Positions 22,501 through 34,900 of a stretch of 64,000 nucleotides of DNA are shown here, piece by piece (within the stretch, counting starts at the first letter, position 1; each line of letters begins with the position of its first letter). Origin of the DNA: Yamagishiella unicocca (lineage: Eukaryota; Chlorophyta; Chlorophyceae; Chlamydomonadales; Volvocaceae); the NCBI GenBank assembly GCA_003116995.1, contig BDSL01000106.1, positions 248,001 to 312,000 on the forward strand, read 5' to 3'. The position numbers and the translations under genes were made by a program. The notes beneath the pieces were generated by a model that saw nothing but the letters and a program-made list of their open reading frames with translations, did not search any database and was not told the DNA's origin.

Positions 22501-25500
22501 CATGTGCTTCGACACCGCATTGCAGCGCACAATGAACCGGGTGATAGGGCTGCGCCTCGACACCTGGTGCCACCTCCCCTGCCCTGACCCAGTTTCCTAA
22601 TCGGCTTCCTAGTCCACGGGCTTTCCTCAACCCTCCCCCGCCCCCGTCGTCCAACGCCCCAATCACCCTGTCCACTCCTTCCCTCCGCAGCTTCAGTTCG
22701 GGATAGTCGCCTGCGAGGTGTCCACAAGCGGCGCCTGGTTCAAGAGCCTCCCGCAGCTGCACGAGCTGCTGCCGCCGGTGGACATCGCGGAGGGGCTGCA
22801 GGCAGAGGAGCTGGCGGCAAGGGAGGAGGGGCGGCTGTTCTCGGCGGTACCTGCGCGGCGAAGCCACTCGCAGCCCGTGCAAGGGCGCACTGCACCGGCG
22901 ACGGCCCCGACGACGCGGCGGGAGAGCGCAGACGGTATCGTACGGGGGCCGCCGCCGCCGCCGCCGCCGCTGTCGAATGGAACCGACGGCGCCTTGCGCA
23001 GCCGGACGTCGACGCTGTCGTACTCTAAGGCCAGCGTGCCATCGGAGCTACGCCGCACGCCGGATCGCCCCGTCTATGCCCGCGCCCGGATTCCAACCAG
23101 TGGCCCGGGAGGAGCAGTCCAGGGCGTCCTGCTGGGGGTAGCGGAGGAGGGCGCGGAAGACAGGCCACGAGCGGCGGCGGCGGCGCCGCCGCCAAGGCCG
23201 ACGTTGTCGGGGCTGGCGCTGCGCGCCGCAGACGGGGCGGCCGCGGCGGTGGAAAGCGCGATTGCGGCCCCGGCGCGCCACGTCTACGCACACGTGTCGC
23301 ACCTGTCTCGCAAGATCACGGCCGTCGAGCCCTCGCCATCATCCGCCGTCGCTGCAGGCCCTTCACCACCACAGCGCCCGGGCGGCGCCTCAGTCGCCCA
23401 CCGGCCTCCGGTCGGCCAGGCTAACGCCGTCCCGCCCGCGGGCCCCCCAGCCCCCAACCCGACCTCAACCTTAGCCTTCTCGACCAACGCCAGGGCCGCA
23501 ACCCAGGGCCGGCCGTCTCGCTCCATGAGCTTGGTCCGGCTGGTATCCATGCTGCCCCGACTGGGCACCACCAGCGCCGTCCCCGTCAGCGCCGGCCGCG
23601 GGTACGACCGGGAACATACCGGCCACCTGCAAGGTCTGCGAGAGGCGGAGGGGGCTCTGAGGGCGCCTTCTCTGCGGCACCCCGCGGGAGCGGGAGCGGA
23701 TTCAGCGGTTCATCCCGGCGACTCAACGGGCCGTCCAGCAGCCGCTGGCGCCTTCTTCCAAGGCGTTGGCCATGTCCCTAGGCTGGTCAGCATGCTCATG
23801 CCGCTGCAGCCGGCGCCCACTACGACGTGTAAGAAGAGCGGCGCGACGACCGGCCCTAGACGGCAGCCGGGCGACTTGGCGGCTGGGAAGGCGGTGGTGG
23901 CGGGGTTGAAGGCGCGGGCGAGGGTCTGGTGGTCGTTTGGTACCGGAGGCAGCGGTGCCGGCGTCCCAGCGGATTCGGAGGCGACGCCCGAGGGCGGGTC
24001 GGGGCGGCGGAGGCGGTGGCGGCGTGTTTCGCAGGTGCGGCTCAGTACCGCGGGACGACTGACGAGCGCCAAGCCGGCGGCGCGGCGCCCGGCGGTCGCG
24101 GCGTCGAGTGCGGGTCTTGCGGAGGCTGGTGGTCCCGTGCATCAGCGTGCGCTGATGGGGTTCATCAAGTCGTCGCAGGCCTTCGTGTCTGGCGGGACCA
24201 ACCCGGGAGATGGCGACGAGGGCACCAGCCGGGCGCCCAGTGAGCGGTCCAGCAACCACGTGAAGGACGCGGCCACGGAGAAGTCCGGCGAGGCGTCGAG
24301 ATCCCGCGGCCCTTACTTGCGGCGCGTCACCCGCAAGTCGCTGGGGCAGTCCAACGGCCCTTCGACGGCGCCCAGCGACAGGAACGACTCGCCGATGCGG
24401 CCGGGGCTGAACGTACCAAACCCGATCACCGGGGCAGTTTTATCCGGCAGGTGAGCTAGCAGGTGCACGCACTGCAGCTGCCGCAACTGCCACCACGGCT
24501 ACCGCCACCGCACCGTAGCGCCACACCGCACGATGCAACCTGCCGCATAGCCTCGTGCAGGATACCCCAATCCCAACCGTGGCCCCGACCGCTGCCCACG
24601 CCGCCACCACGCCTTCTCGGCATCCACCCAACCACCCGCCCAAAATGTAGGGCCCCCGAGGCGCTGCTCTTCATCCACGGCCTGGGAGTCGACCTGCATA
24701 AGGCCCTGCGGCACTACGCCCAGACGATAGCGCTCATGGGCTTCCCCTCCTACATCACGCCCGTGCTGTTCTCGTGGCCCTCGTCCGTGCCCGTGGCGTA
24801 CTTCTGGGTGGGTTGCGGCTTGGGGGCGTGGGCTGAAGGACCGGGGCCCCTTGACTTGGCCCCCTTCGGCTTGGTCCCCTTGGCTTGGCCCCTCGGGCAC
24901 CTCGCACCCTCGCGCTTCCGTCCATTCGCCCTTCTTCCGCAGTTAGTTGCTCAAAGCATAGTAGCTCTGCAAACAGGCAAAGTATTGAGTAATAAATTCT
25001 CCTTACATGTGAAATGCCGTTTTTTATCTTAGTGATGTGATTTTATTTGTGCGTTAATCATCTCTGAAGGCGAAGGCGACACTCCTGGACATCACTGGGC
25101 CGCCCTCCTCCCACGCGATGGCGGTTCCCAACCGACGGACTCCTGCCCTGCCTTCCTCCTCCCAGGCTCGTTATCGCGGCGCCGAGCCTCCCGAGACCGG
25201 CCTGGCGCTGGCCGCCACTGTCCGCGCCCTGGCCGCTGACGGCTTCGCAGGGCTGCACATCCTGGTCCACAGTATGGGCACTCGGGTGCTCATGAACGCA
25301 CTGCCGCACCTGGAGGCCATACTGGGGGCCTGCGGGGAGGGGGACAGGGAGGGGTCCAGCGCCAGGGAGGGGGGCAGCACCAGGGAGGGGGGCAGCGCCA
25401 GGGAGGGAGAGAGCGTGGAGAGGCGGGACGAGACGCAGAGGCGCGGCTCCGGAGCCGGCGCGGACGCGTGCGGAGGTGGGGCTGCGGACAGCCAGCAGTC

Positions 25501-27750
25501 GCCGGCTGGGCTGCCCCGCATGCGGCTGCGCACCGTCACTGTGTGCAACCCCGACTTTGGGCTGGCGCAGTTCACGGAGGAGATGGGGCCCAGGTTGAGG
25601 GCGCTTTGCCCGCACGTCACCATGTACGGCGACACCGCCGATGGGGCGCTCGGCCTTTCGGTGGGTGATGTGGGTGCCGTGGGTGGGTGGGCGGGGTGTG
25701 GGAGCCCTGCGTCTGCCTCCACGCCACTTGCCCCGGGTACCGTGCTCACCAGCTTGCTGTCGGTCACCGCTCTCCTGGGAGTAGGGTTCTTGTCGCGTCC
25801 GAAGGGCAGGCACCATGTTGGCACTGGGCGGCAAGACGCGGCATGCCGGCGCGAGGGCCATCACAGACGCAGGGCGCGCTTAAAAGGGGGCGATAGCTGA
25901 CCACGTTTGCCCGCCTCCGCCTCCTGCATCCGCCCTGCCCTCTCCTGCTGGTGGTTGTGGCGGTTGGCGGTTGCAGGAGGTCATCAACGCGGTGGCCAGG
26001 CCGTTTATGGGCGCCGGAGTGGCGCTAGCGGGCGCCGGCACTTCAGTACCCATCCTGGCCAAGTCGGCGGCGACGGCCGTCAGGGCAGGGGCCATGTCCG
26101 CCGCTGCGTTGGTGTCCGCCAGCGGAACATGGAAGCGCGCCGCCTGCACGTCTCCCGCGGTGGTGTACGGGGACCCGGAGGCTGCCAGACACAGCTCGGA
26201 GCAACCACTGCCGCATTACGGGGCCCCGTCACGGACGCCGGCCGCCGGCCGCGTGGTTTCGGAGCGCGACATCAACTGCACGCTCAGTGCCAGCGACCGG
26301 CCGCTGTCGCCAGCCTTCGCCGACGCGGACAGGCAGGCCAGCGCGCTGCTGTGCGACCCGGTCCCCCTGGAGCACCGCCACCACCCGATGTCGCTGCCGC
26401 GTCACCGGGGCCGCGAGGCGCCACAACCCGCACCACCGCCTGTGCCCCCGCCGCCAGCACCACTGCTTCCCGTACCGCCGCCTGTGCCCCCGCCACCAGC
26501 ACCACCGCTTCCCGCACCACCGCCTGCGCCCCCGCCGCCAGCACCACCGCTACCTGCGCCGGCGCCGCCGCTGGCGCCACCGCCACCGCGGTCGCCGCAG
26601 CTGGAGATCAACGTATCCGACGTGGAAATCGCGGCAGCTGCCGCCAGGGGGGTTAAACCACCGTTTGCCGTTACGATGGTTTCGGAGGCGGGGCCGGAGC
26701 AGCCCCTAGTTCAGGGTCCCAGCACCGCCAACGGGACGGCTGCAGCTGCCGGCCCGGGGACGGGGACTGGGGGGGCGGCGGGGGCCTCCTTAGCCGGCGG
26801 CGCTTCCCCGCAATGCGGTTGGAGCAACCCTGCGGAAATGACCTGGTGGAGCGAGCGGGTGGTCAACTACCGGAGGCGCATCCGGAACCCCCCCTTCTAC
26901 GGCTGGCTGGAGCACAGCTTGGTGAGTGTGGGGTGGTGCCTGCTGCCGTACAAGTTGCAAGTTACAAGTTCCACACCAGTGCGGAGGCGTCCGTTAACGG
27001 CGGGAGGGCCATAGACGGTTGAAGTGTAGTGGAGGGGGAGTGGGTTTCCTCTCTCCAGGCATATTTCCCTGGGACCAGTATGTTCTGAGGTGCCCGCCGG
27101 CCCCCTCGCCCCCTTCCACCGACCCAAGGGTCGGCGCATCTACCAAGTGGTGGACCCCACGGACGGCATCCCGCTGGACATCGACGTCATAGACCTGTCG
27201 TACTTGTCCAGCAACGTCAACTCCGTGCGCCACAGTCACTTCGCGCTCAACAGAGAGGTGTGTGCCGTACAACGGCCGCCAACTCTGGGGGGGGGGCCTT
27301 ATTTTCGGCATGGGGAGTGCCGAGCGCAGCTGGGGCCAGGCGGGAAGTGGCGGAGTGCGTGGGAGCCAAGCTTATGCCTTATGTATCATGGCTTCGTAGA
27401 CGTGCGCCTACTGAGCACCGCAGGTGGTATTCGTTTCTGCGCTTTGGCCACAGTGGTAGCCCTGGGCCGTGCCACCTGGGCCTGTGTTGGGAAAGCGCCG
27501 CTTGTCTTTCCGGGCAGAATTCGGGCAGAATGTGTAGCTGACCGACCGCCCGTCGCGTACCCTTCACGCAACCTTTGGATCCACCGTTTTTCTCCACCGG
27601 TGAATCCACCTGCAGATCCTGGACGACCTGTGGGAGCTCATCGTCCTGAACAGGAGGGCGGCGCAGCGGACCTCCCGCCTGGAGCACGTGACGGGTAATG
27701 TGTACAGCATGGCGGTTGCGCCGTCGTACATCAGCGCCAAGCAGCTCTAA
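19564..27750 (+). CDS. Large membrane protein: TM helices + MORN-like segment + DUF900-type alpha/beta hydrolase
   Basis: Ten phase-consistent exons (19564-19685, 20610-20883, 21245-21618, 22018-22285, 22691-24450, 24651-24807, 25166-25660, 25977-26921, 27090-27257, 27616-27750) give 1,565 aa. Residues about 50-240 hold some four hydrophobic helices (LLFMLVVIFVLW; AVAVIVNVVTYIFMLLTVYL; TLCVLCVVLFAVVL; VFVWVALVHMAIIAAV). A MORN-like stretch follows (GYGEW...GEHLNGFWYGG). A 590-residue low-complexity linker leads to LLFIHGLG, VLFSWPSS and the nucleophile motif HSMG (Ser about 1021), an order matching the DUF900 alpha/beta-hydrolase family. A Pro/Ala-rich insert and a conserved-looking C-terminus (RRIYQVVDPTDGIPLD) complete it. 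It is likely a membrane-bound esterase or lipase; the substrate is unknown. Intron 2 has a GC donor (CAG|GCGAGT). The GAG acceptor at 27089 is less certain. Confidence 0.8.
21713..21803 (+). repeat. 15-bp intronic minisatellite (GTAGGGAGGAAATCC)
   Basis: About six head-to-tail units lie within intron 3 of the hydrolase gene. The left units vary (AAACCC, GGGAACCC) and the last three are nearly identical. There is no coding significance. Confidence 0.85.
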
Positions 27751-29499
27751 GCCCACCACGCGCGCTCGCGAGCTGGGCGGCGCCCGGGACCCCGGGGGGC
27801 AGAAGCCGCAGCACGTGGTGTTGACGGCGATCGGTGGGTGGCGACAGCGGCGCCAGGAGGTTTTCTATCGGGTAGCTGGTCAATCGTGATTTTATACATC
27901 AACTTTTACGGGGAGGGTACGTCCAGCGAGCGCGCAGCGTTGGCGCATGGCGGTGATAAGGTAAGGTGCTGAGGGGCCTTGTGTGAAGGAAGGTGGGATA
28001 GGAAGAAGGGGCAAGACCGGGGAGGTGGATGGGCTGTGGCCTTCCCTTAGGCAGTAGCCACACAGAGAGGGTCGCCCTTGCGGTGTGTTACCGATGCCAG
28101 CAAACCAGTGATATCGGTAAGCGAGTGAGTATTTTCATGCACCATTCTATCATTCTTTATTGCCCCGGGTGGGCGAGGCTTTCCTGCTGATGCCCTGTCA
28201 CCAAGGACGCACGCTTTTACAGACACAGGGCTGGACAGCAACACAGGGCGTGGTGCAGCGCCATGTTAGCGCCACGTTAGCGCCATGTTAGCGTTAGCGT
28301 TAGCGCTGAGTGGCCAACAGCGGCGCAGGTTGTGGGTGCGAAGCATCGCAGCCCCTTGTGCGGCGCATGCGTATGCTGAAGCGCTGACGCAAGGGGTAGA
28401 GGCAGGGGTAAGCAGGCAGCGCAGGGTCGCATGACGCATCAGCACGGTATGTACGACGGTAGTTAACTGGCTTCTCCAGCCGTACAGTATCGTGGAACTG
28501 CGGTGCCGTACTGCTGGCCCAATGGCCCTCGCACGTGCGAAGGCGCGTGTTGCGTTCTGTGTATTCAGACGGTGTATCCGTGTGGGGACGTGCAGGCGGC
28601 GTCGCGTCAGGTCGTCTTCATGACTGGGGAGTTGCCCGTCGGACGGTGCGATTTTCCCCAAAATTGCCGCCTACACCGGCATGTGTGTACAAATGTGCCC
28701 GGACTCCGGGGCGGCCATGAGCAGAGGTAGGGCATCGCGGCGGGAGTTTTGTAGTAAAAGCAGGCGGGAATAGGGCTGGAGTTTTCGGGAAGCCCTTCTG
28801 AAGGTTTTAGGGTTTTACGGCACATATTTTCATACAACGCGTTTACCAGTCAAGGCACTCGAAGGATTATCGTGTTGGAAGGATTGCTGGAGGGGTCATC
28901 GAGAACAGGCTCCGGAACCACTTCGCGCGGGTCGCGGTACGAACTAATGAGCCTTGGCAGACTCGCGGGTGCAATAACGTTGGCGAATGGAGTATGTTGG
29001 CGAGATGGGAACTCGTGGGAACCGGCGGCGGCTGTTCAAGGGCCAGCTGTCGCTGCCATCAGGGCACTGTCGGTGCGCGCATTATTTTAGTTATGTTTCA
29101 TAACGGTACGCGAACCAAGGGGGCATTGGGGGGTCACCAAGCTAGGGGGGAGAGAGGGGGCATCCCAGGTCCAATCCTGTAACCAACCCCTCGTGACGCT
29201 GTCCCGTGGAAGGCTGCCCGCTCGCTGACGGTATGGTGAATACCGAACTGTGTGGTGTCGTGTTGGCCCTAAGCGCTCGCGCGCTGCCATCTGACACAAG
29301 AGGGTTGCGTAACAAAAGCAAACCCACATCACCACGGCCCCAGCCGCCAGCCGCCACAACGCCACGGTCTTGGCACCACAAACGCAGGCTCGCGCCGCCG
29401 GACGAACGTCCTTGCGATCACACGCGCTCACGTATCGCCAACGCATCTGCGTCCGCCGCCCTGCGGTCCATCCTTGCAATCCCTTGCGAAACAACACCC
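27751..29499. other. Intergenic region; no gene resolved
   Basis: This includes the 3' flank of the hydrolase gene. Open frames are short and lack recognisable motifs on both strands. A GTTAGC-type simple repeat lies at 28259-28307. The stretch from 28050 to 29150 has mixed composition without splice-consistent coding sequence. Confidence 0.4.
28259..28307. repeat. Simple repeat of CGCCATGTTAG / CGTTAG units
   Basis: About 50 bp are made of alternating 11-bp and 6-bp units sharing TTAGCG. It lies between genes and has no coding role. Confidence 0.75.
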
Positions 29500-29634
29500 C
29501 GATTTGGTGTTCTGGTGGTTTGCCTTTGTTCCGGTGCACATCGGTCTTTGTCTCCTCCGTCTTTCTCGGTGTCAGGCGATGTGCCCGATGGTTCTACCTC
29601 TTGGTCTGGAACCCACTGTAACCGTTACAACAAC
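29500..29634 (+). repeat. Dispersed 135-bp repeat, copy 2
   Basis: It is the same element as the minus-strand copy at 14944-15078, with four differences, in opposite orientation about 14.4 kb away. A diverged partial copy lies near 50107. The flanking sequence is not shared, so the repeat boundaries are sharp. Confidence 0.85.
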
Positions 29635-29769
29635 CCCGATGAATCGGTGTCTGGACAGGGTTACTGCTTGCGCCGACCCACGGGACGCCACGGATCTGCA
29701 GATGCGACGTCTCCTCGACTGCGGCCCTGACGGCACACTATCCGAAGCCGTGTTTCTCCCTTAAGTCCT

Positions 29770-31640
29770 AACCTTGTCCCCCGCAACCCGCCGGCCCGGC
29801 CTTCCGCTCGCTGACGCGGCTCCTCCTTGGCCTTGCTCTCCAGGCGCCCCAGCAGCGTGCGAGGCGCCACCTTCCCTCCCTGGAGGCCCAGCAGCGTCTG
29901 TCCGGCCCCGGCGCTTGGGCGCAGCGCCGGCCAGCCCGTGCTCTCGCACGACCTGGCAAGGGAGGCCAGGACGGCGATGTGGGTCGGGCAGGAGACTCGT
30001 TGGTGGGGTATGGATCGGCTCCGAGGCCACGAGCAGGTTGTCGGATCTTCGGGGGCATGGGCCCCATGCCGATCCCACCACCTCCAGATACACTTGCGCA
30101 AAAAACACCGTACGACACACCGGGCGCCGCACCTTATCAACCATGCTCGGAGCCACGAAGGCAGTCTTGGGGCCATCCAAGGTCTGCAACCTGTGGGCGG
30201 CGGTTAGGGCTCAGGAGAGAAGCTTGGGCCGCACTCACGGCATTCGGACGGCCGGCCGGCGCCTGTGCTGCGAATCCCAGTCGCGCGCAGAGCTCCTCAT
30301 CAGACTGCCACCCACTCACCTCAGAACCGGCCACGACGCGTACTCGGGCAGTAGCGGTAGCTGCGACGGAGGTGCCGCCGCGTCTGACCCCGCACCGCCA
30401 GCTGCCGCCGCGGCATCACCGGAAGCTAGTCGTGAGCTAGTCACCGGCTGCCAGGTTGCAGGGAGGGCAAGCGGGCAGGCAGATTCCGCGCCGTACGTCA
30501 GGTTTTACTATTGTTTCGCAGTGAGCGGTCATCATCCCAAAGCGCAAGGCAGGGGTGCTCTCTGCCCCACCTGCTGCTGCTGCTGCTGCTGCGACATATC
30601 CATGGGCTCCTGTGACATGGCTGGAAGCGCGGGATGCTGCTGCTGCTGCGACATATCCATGGGCTCCGCCGCCTGCACACCTCCGCCGCCTCCGCCGCCT
30701 GCACCCGCGTCATGCGGACCCTGGCCCTGTCCTCCCCGCCTGGCGGCGGCGTCCAACAGCTCAGCCGCCGCTGCGAGCTGCTCCCGGCTGCTGGGGGGCA
30801 GCGGCCGACCTGGCGTGAGGGGGGTGGTTGGGATTATGAGGTCGTAAATGGCGCGGTCACCTATCCCGGCGGCGAGCGGAGTGGGACCATACACGAGGGC
30901 AGGACGCGGTGGGACAGCGGCGGGTGCAGGATGAGGTCCTTCCACAAGCGAGGAGGGCATCGTGAGGACGGACCTGTCGTACACGCGTCGTACCTGCCGC
31001 GGTGAAGAGCTGGTACTTTATCACCCGCAAGTCGTCCGGTGGCAGCGAGGGCGCGGGGCCGGTGGCGAGGCGGGCGGCCGCTGGGGCGCCGCCAGAGAGG
31101 GCTGTGGGAGCGGATGCTGGGCTGGGGTCACCAGCGGCTGGACCGTCACCTGATGCAGGGCTCGGCAGCGCACAGCACGTGATACGGAAAGGGATCGGAG
31201 CTGCTTGCCGTTTGCCGCAGCTGCTGCCATCTGGGTCAGGAGTCGTATGTCGTGTGCAGGCGTGGAGCATGGCTTACCGAGGCCTGGCTCAGCTCTTTTG
31301 CCTATGCCGCGCGGGTTACTGCCCGCGTCTTGCTGTGGTCTGTCTGTAGGGATAAAAGCGGGCTGCAGTCCTGGAAATGTGCATGCCTTTACTATGCCGA
31401 TTTGCTGCAGCAATGCTGAGGTTGCGTTCGTTGCGACACGGTGCGCCAGGATGCAAGCGGCGAATACTGGTGGCCGACATTAAATTTCGGCTAAAGGGGA
31501 ATGAGCGCGGTGTCGGAGATTTAGTGTGCCGAAACCATGAATCAACCCGAATTGAAACGACCCACCTGACACGACGACAGCGCCATCATGGCTGGCAAGG
31601 ATAGCGTCGCTGGTGGGTTGCGGTGTCTGTGCTGCGCTCC
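29770..31640 (-). CDS. Unidentified multi-exon gene with Gln/Met-rich repeats (structure unresolved)
   Basis: Several minus-strand pieces look coding, but I cannot join them with confidence. A possible first exon near 31585-31620 ends CAG|GTGGGT. A Pro/Ala-rich piece at about 31005-31260 ends SLPPDDLRVIKYQLFTAA. The open frame 30532-30984 contains two EPMDMSQQQQ repeats. An exon near 30250-30303 encodes SDEELCARLGFAAQ and ends at GTGAGT. It is followed by TLDGPKTAFVAPSMVDK at about 30133-30183, ending AAG|GTGCGG. A further piece near 30030 reads GGIGMGPMPPKIRQ. The composition suggests a nuclear regulatory or RNA-related protein, but no domain is recognised. If real, it diverges from the aminotransferase gene and shares its promoter region. 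Ends are approximate. Confidence 0.35.
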
Positions 31641-31738
31641 TCGGGTCGCGGAGACAGCTGCTCCTGCCGCGCGACGCCATCGGCTGCTCCGCGTTGCCCC
31701 ACGACCGCCCAGATCTCGTCTTCCTTTCCATTCTATGA

Positions 31739-31745
31739 TATAAAA
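31739..31745 (+). promoter_or_regulatory. TATA box candidate for the histidinol-phosphate aminotransferase gene
   Basis: TATAAAA lies about 200 bp upstream of the ATG at 31946, which would give a 5' leader of about 170 nt. It is the only clear TATA motif close to this gene. Confidence 0.5.
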
Positions 31746-31945
31746 TGATGTGCGCGGCGGGGGTGGGGTGGGAGTGCCTGGAGGCCTCAGCATGCCCTTT
31801 ACCGCCAGTATTGCGATGCAGTACGGTGGTCTTCGCGGAGCTACCCATGGGCCAGTGTGTTGTCAATATTTGTCCTCTTGTTCATTCCCACCCAATCCCC
31901 ATTATCTGCAACTTGCTGTGCTGCAATTAGGCTGCAGGTCTCAAC

Positions 31946-34900
31946 ATGCAGACAACCGCACTTCAGGGGCTGTCCTCGCCTCGGGTCAACCCAGCGGGCC
32001 AGAGCCTTGCGCGTGGGAGAACTCTTGTGATGGCCTCTAGGGCCACAGCTACCGTTGAGCCTTCTACATCGGCGCCTGCGGCCGCCAGCTCGTCGCAATT
32101 TTTGCGCAAGCACATGCTCAAGCTTGCGCCATACACTCCGATCGAGCCTTTCGAGGTGCTGTCCGCCCGCTATGGGAGGCAGCCAGAAGACATCATTAAG
32201 CTTGATGCAAACGAGAACCCATATGGGCCGCCACCCGAAGTGCGTCAGGCGCTCGGAAACATGGCTTTTCCACACATCTACCCGGACCCGGAGACGCGCG
32301 CGCTGCGTCAAGCGCTTTCAAAGATGCACAATATTCCTGCGGAGCATCTATTGGTAGGTAATTATCTTGCGCTTTGGTGTCGAGGCCACCGTCCCTGGAA
32401 TTTGCGGGATACTGAGCACCAATTCCTTTTTGGACAATCCTAGTAGACAAGTATGTTTCCAATGGGGGATTGTTTTAGCGTTTGCGTTGGCCGGGCGCCA
32501 GACTGCGGTTGGCGCCGCCGACCCACGGCCACCAGTCGTGTGACCCGATTTCTTTGCGATCCAGCGTTATCCTGATGCACATATTTTCATGAAGAAGGCT
32601 ATGCAAAGCGCGAACCCGTCGTTGGTACGTGTTTTGACCACAACCGCATGCGATGATGACGTCGCACAAAGTCCGTGTGCTGCAATCGCGCGAGTGGGCA
32701 TCAGCGCTGCGTACCGTAGGTATGTGGTCTGCTATGAGCGAGGTTCAGGACCCTGACTCCAGCCTTTGCGCACGAACACCGTCGCTCCAACCCCGTCCCA
32801 TCGCAGTCGTCCGCTACGGGCACAACCACTTCCACTAAGGGACAATGCCCTCACGGTACTTACCCCAACCAAGCGCGACCGATCTTACCATAAAACTTCA
32901 TCGTCGCCGCTCCCCCGGCCACCATCACCCCTCCCACGTACCGCCACGACCTCGCCGTCCTACCGTCGCTACCAAAACTGCCACCGCCGCCTTCGCCGCA
33001 CCCCTGCCCGCACCCGGCCCCCCACTCCAGGTTGGCTGCGGCGCCGATGAGTTGATCGACCTGTTGATGCGCTGTGTGCTGGAGCCGGGTGACAAGATCG
33101 TGGACTCGCCGCCCACCTTCACCATGTACGTCTTTGACGCTGATGTCAACGACGCCCGGGTGGTGACGGTGCCGCGGCTGGAGGGCTTCCGAGTGGACGT
33201 GGAGGGGATCAGGTGGGCCAGGCCGGGGGAGGCTGGGGGGGGTGGCAGGGAGGCTGGGTGGCCGGGGCCAGGACGGAGCTGGGCTGGGCGTCGGAGGCGG
33301 GGGCAGGCAGTGAGGTGGCGGAGAGGGGTAAGGGCTGGGCTGGGGGCGGGGTGGCAGGCCAGGGCTGGACTGGGGGCGGGGTGGCAGGCCAGGGCTTCGG
33401 GACGGGCTTCCCGGTCCGGATGGATTCGTGGGATGAGGTTGGGTGTGGGAGCGGGAGCGCAGGTGGCATAGCGCGTTCGTGCCGCCCCCGCCCCGATGGC
33501 GGGGTGGGGATGGTCAGGAGGTTTCACTGACAGGGCGGGACGGGGCGTGTGCGCCCGGGTGGTGTGGAGGGGCAGATGGGTAGGTGGGGCTACCAGCCGG
33601 GCAACAAAGCCGCAATCAAGGAAGCCCGGCTCGTGACGCCTCTACCCTCCCCCCCACCTCTGTGCACATCCCTCGTGGTCCCGCCCGTCCGCCCGCAGGC
33701 GAGCGGTTGCCGAGCACCAGCCCAAGGTGGTGTTCCTCACCTCACCCAACAACCCGGATGGATCCATGATCAGCGAGGTGGGCTGGGACAGCGGGAAACC
33801 ACGGTGCTGGTGATGTGTTCGGGCTCCTGGTCAGGTGCTTCAACCATCAGGGGGCTGCCCACCCTGGAGCAACCCTTCGCCCTGTCTGCCTGCACTGCCT
33901 CAGCCACTCGTTCGCCACCCACGACTCCGCCCTGGACCGTCCCTCGCACCTCCTGCCTCCCCGCTCCCCCAACCCGCCCACCACCCACTCCGCCGCCCCC
34001 TCCCTGCCCCCAGGCCGACCTGCTCGCTATCCTGGATCTGCCCGTGCTGGTGGTCCTGGACGAGGCGTACATAGAGTTCAGCACGGAGGCCAGCCGCCTG
34101 CACTGGGTCACCCACCGGCCCAACCTGGTGGTGCTGCGGACCTTTAGCAAGAGCGCGGGTGGGTGGAAGCGGAATCGGTGAATTATCGGTAGTAAAGGAG
34201 GCAAAGGGTTCCGACTTGAGCAAAGTTGCTTTGAAAAGACGTTTTTGAGGTTGGGGTGGGATGGGGTGAAAATGAGCGGATGGGGCCGGTGAGTGGGTGG
34301 GGCAATCTGGGAAGGCTACTGGTTGGTGGCTATTGGGAGCGTGTGGTGAAGGAACTGGTGGTCGGGGAGTAGGGCGAACCCGGAAACCTCTCCTCGTCGC
34401 ATCATCACCGCCACCACCACCACCACCGCCACACCGACCCCGCCGACCCTCACGCAGCGCTCGCCGGTCTGCGTGTGGGCTACGGCGCCTTCCCGCTGGA
34501 CATGATCCAGTACCTGTGGCGCGCCAAGCAGCCGTACAACGTGTCCGTGGCCGCGGAGGTGGCGGCGTGCGCAGCGCTCACCAACATGCCGTACCTCGAC
34601 CAGGTGGGGTGGGCGCAGCGCGGGGAGGGGAGGGGTGCAAAAGCTGGTTACTCAGAGGCATGGGGTTTCGAGGCGGGGGGGGGGACCTGGGAGGACTCGA
34701 TGGTGGGCTGGACATGGTGGGGCGAGACGCGTCGAAGCCGGTCGCCATTCCGGCCCACATGGAGACCGTTACCGTGGGGACGAGATACGTTGCCCAGCGT
34801 GACCGGCAAGTGCCCGTTTCCAGCGCGTGGCTCGAACCGCGCCTCTCTGGCTACTGAGATACAGCAGCGACATCAAGAACAGCAACTGCAAGCCCGCAGC

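Noticed and set aside
22311..22587. Extra exon of the hydrolase gene (FDTALQRTMNR-like peptide near 22500)
   Set aside because: The peptide looks plausible, but no acceptor/donor pair keeps phase. Exons 22018-22285 and 22691-24450 already join in phase 0 without it.
28872..29182. Small plus-strand frames in the 28-29 kb spacer
   Set aside because: They are short and compositionally random, and they lack splice partners, domains or matching signals.
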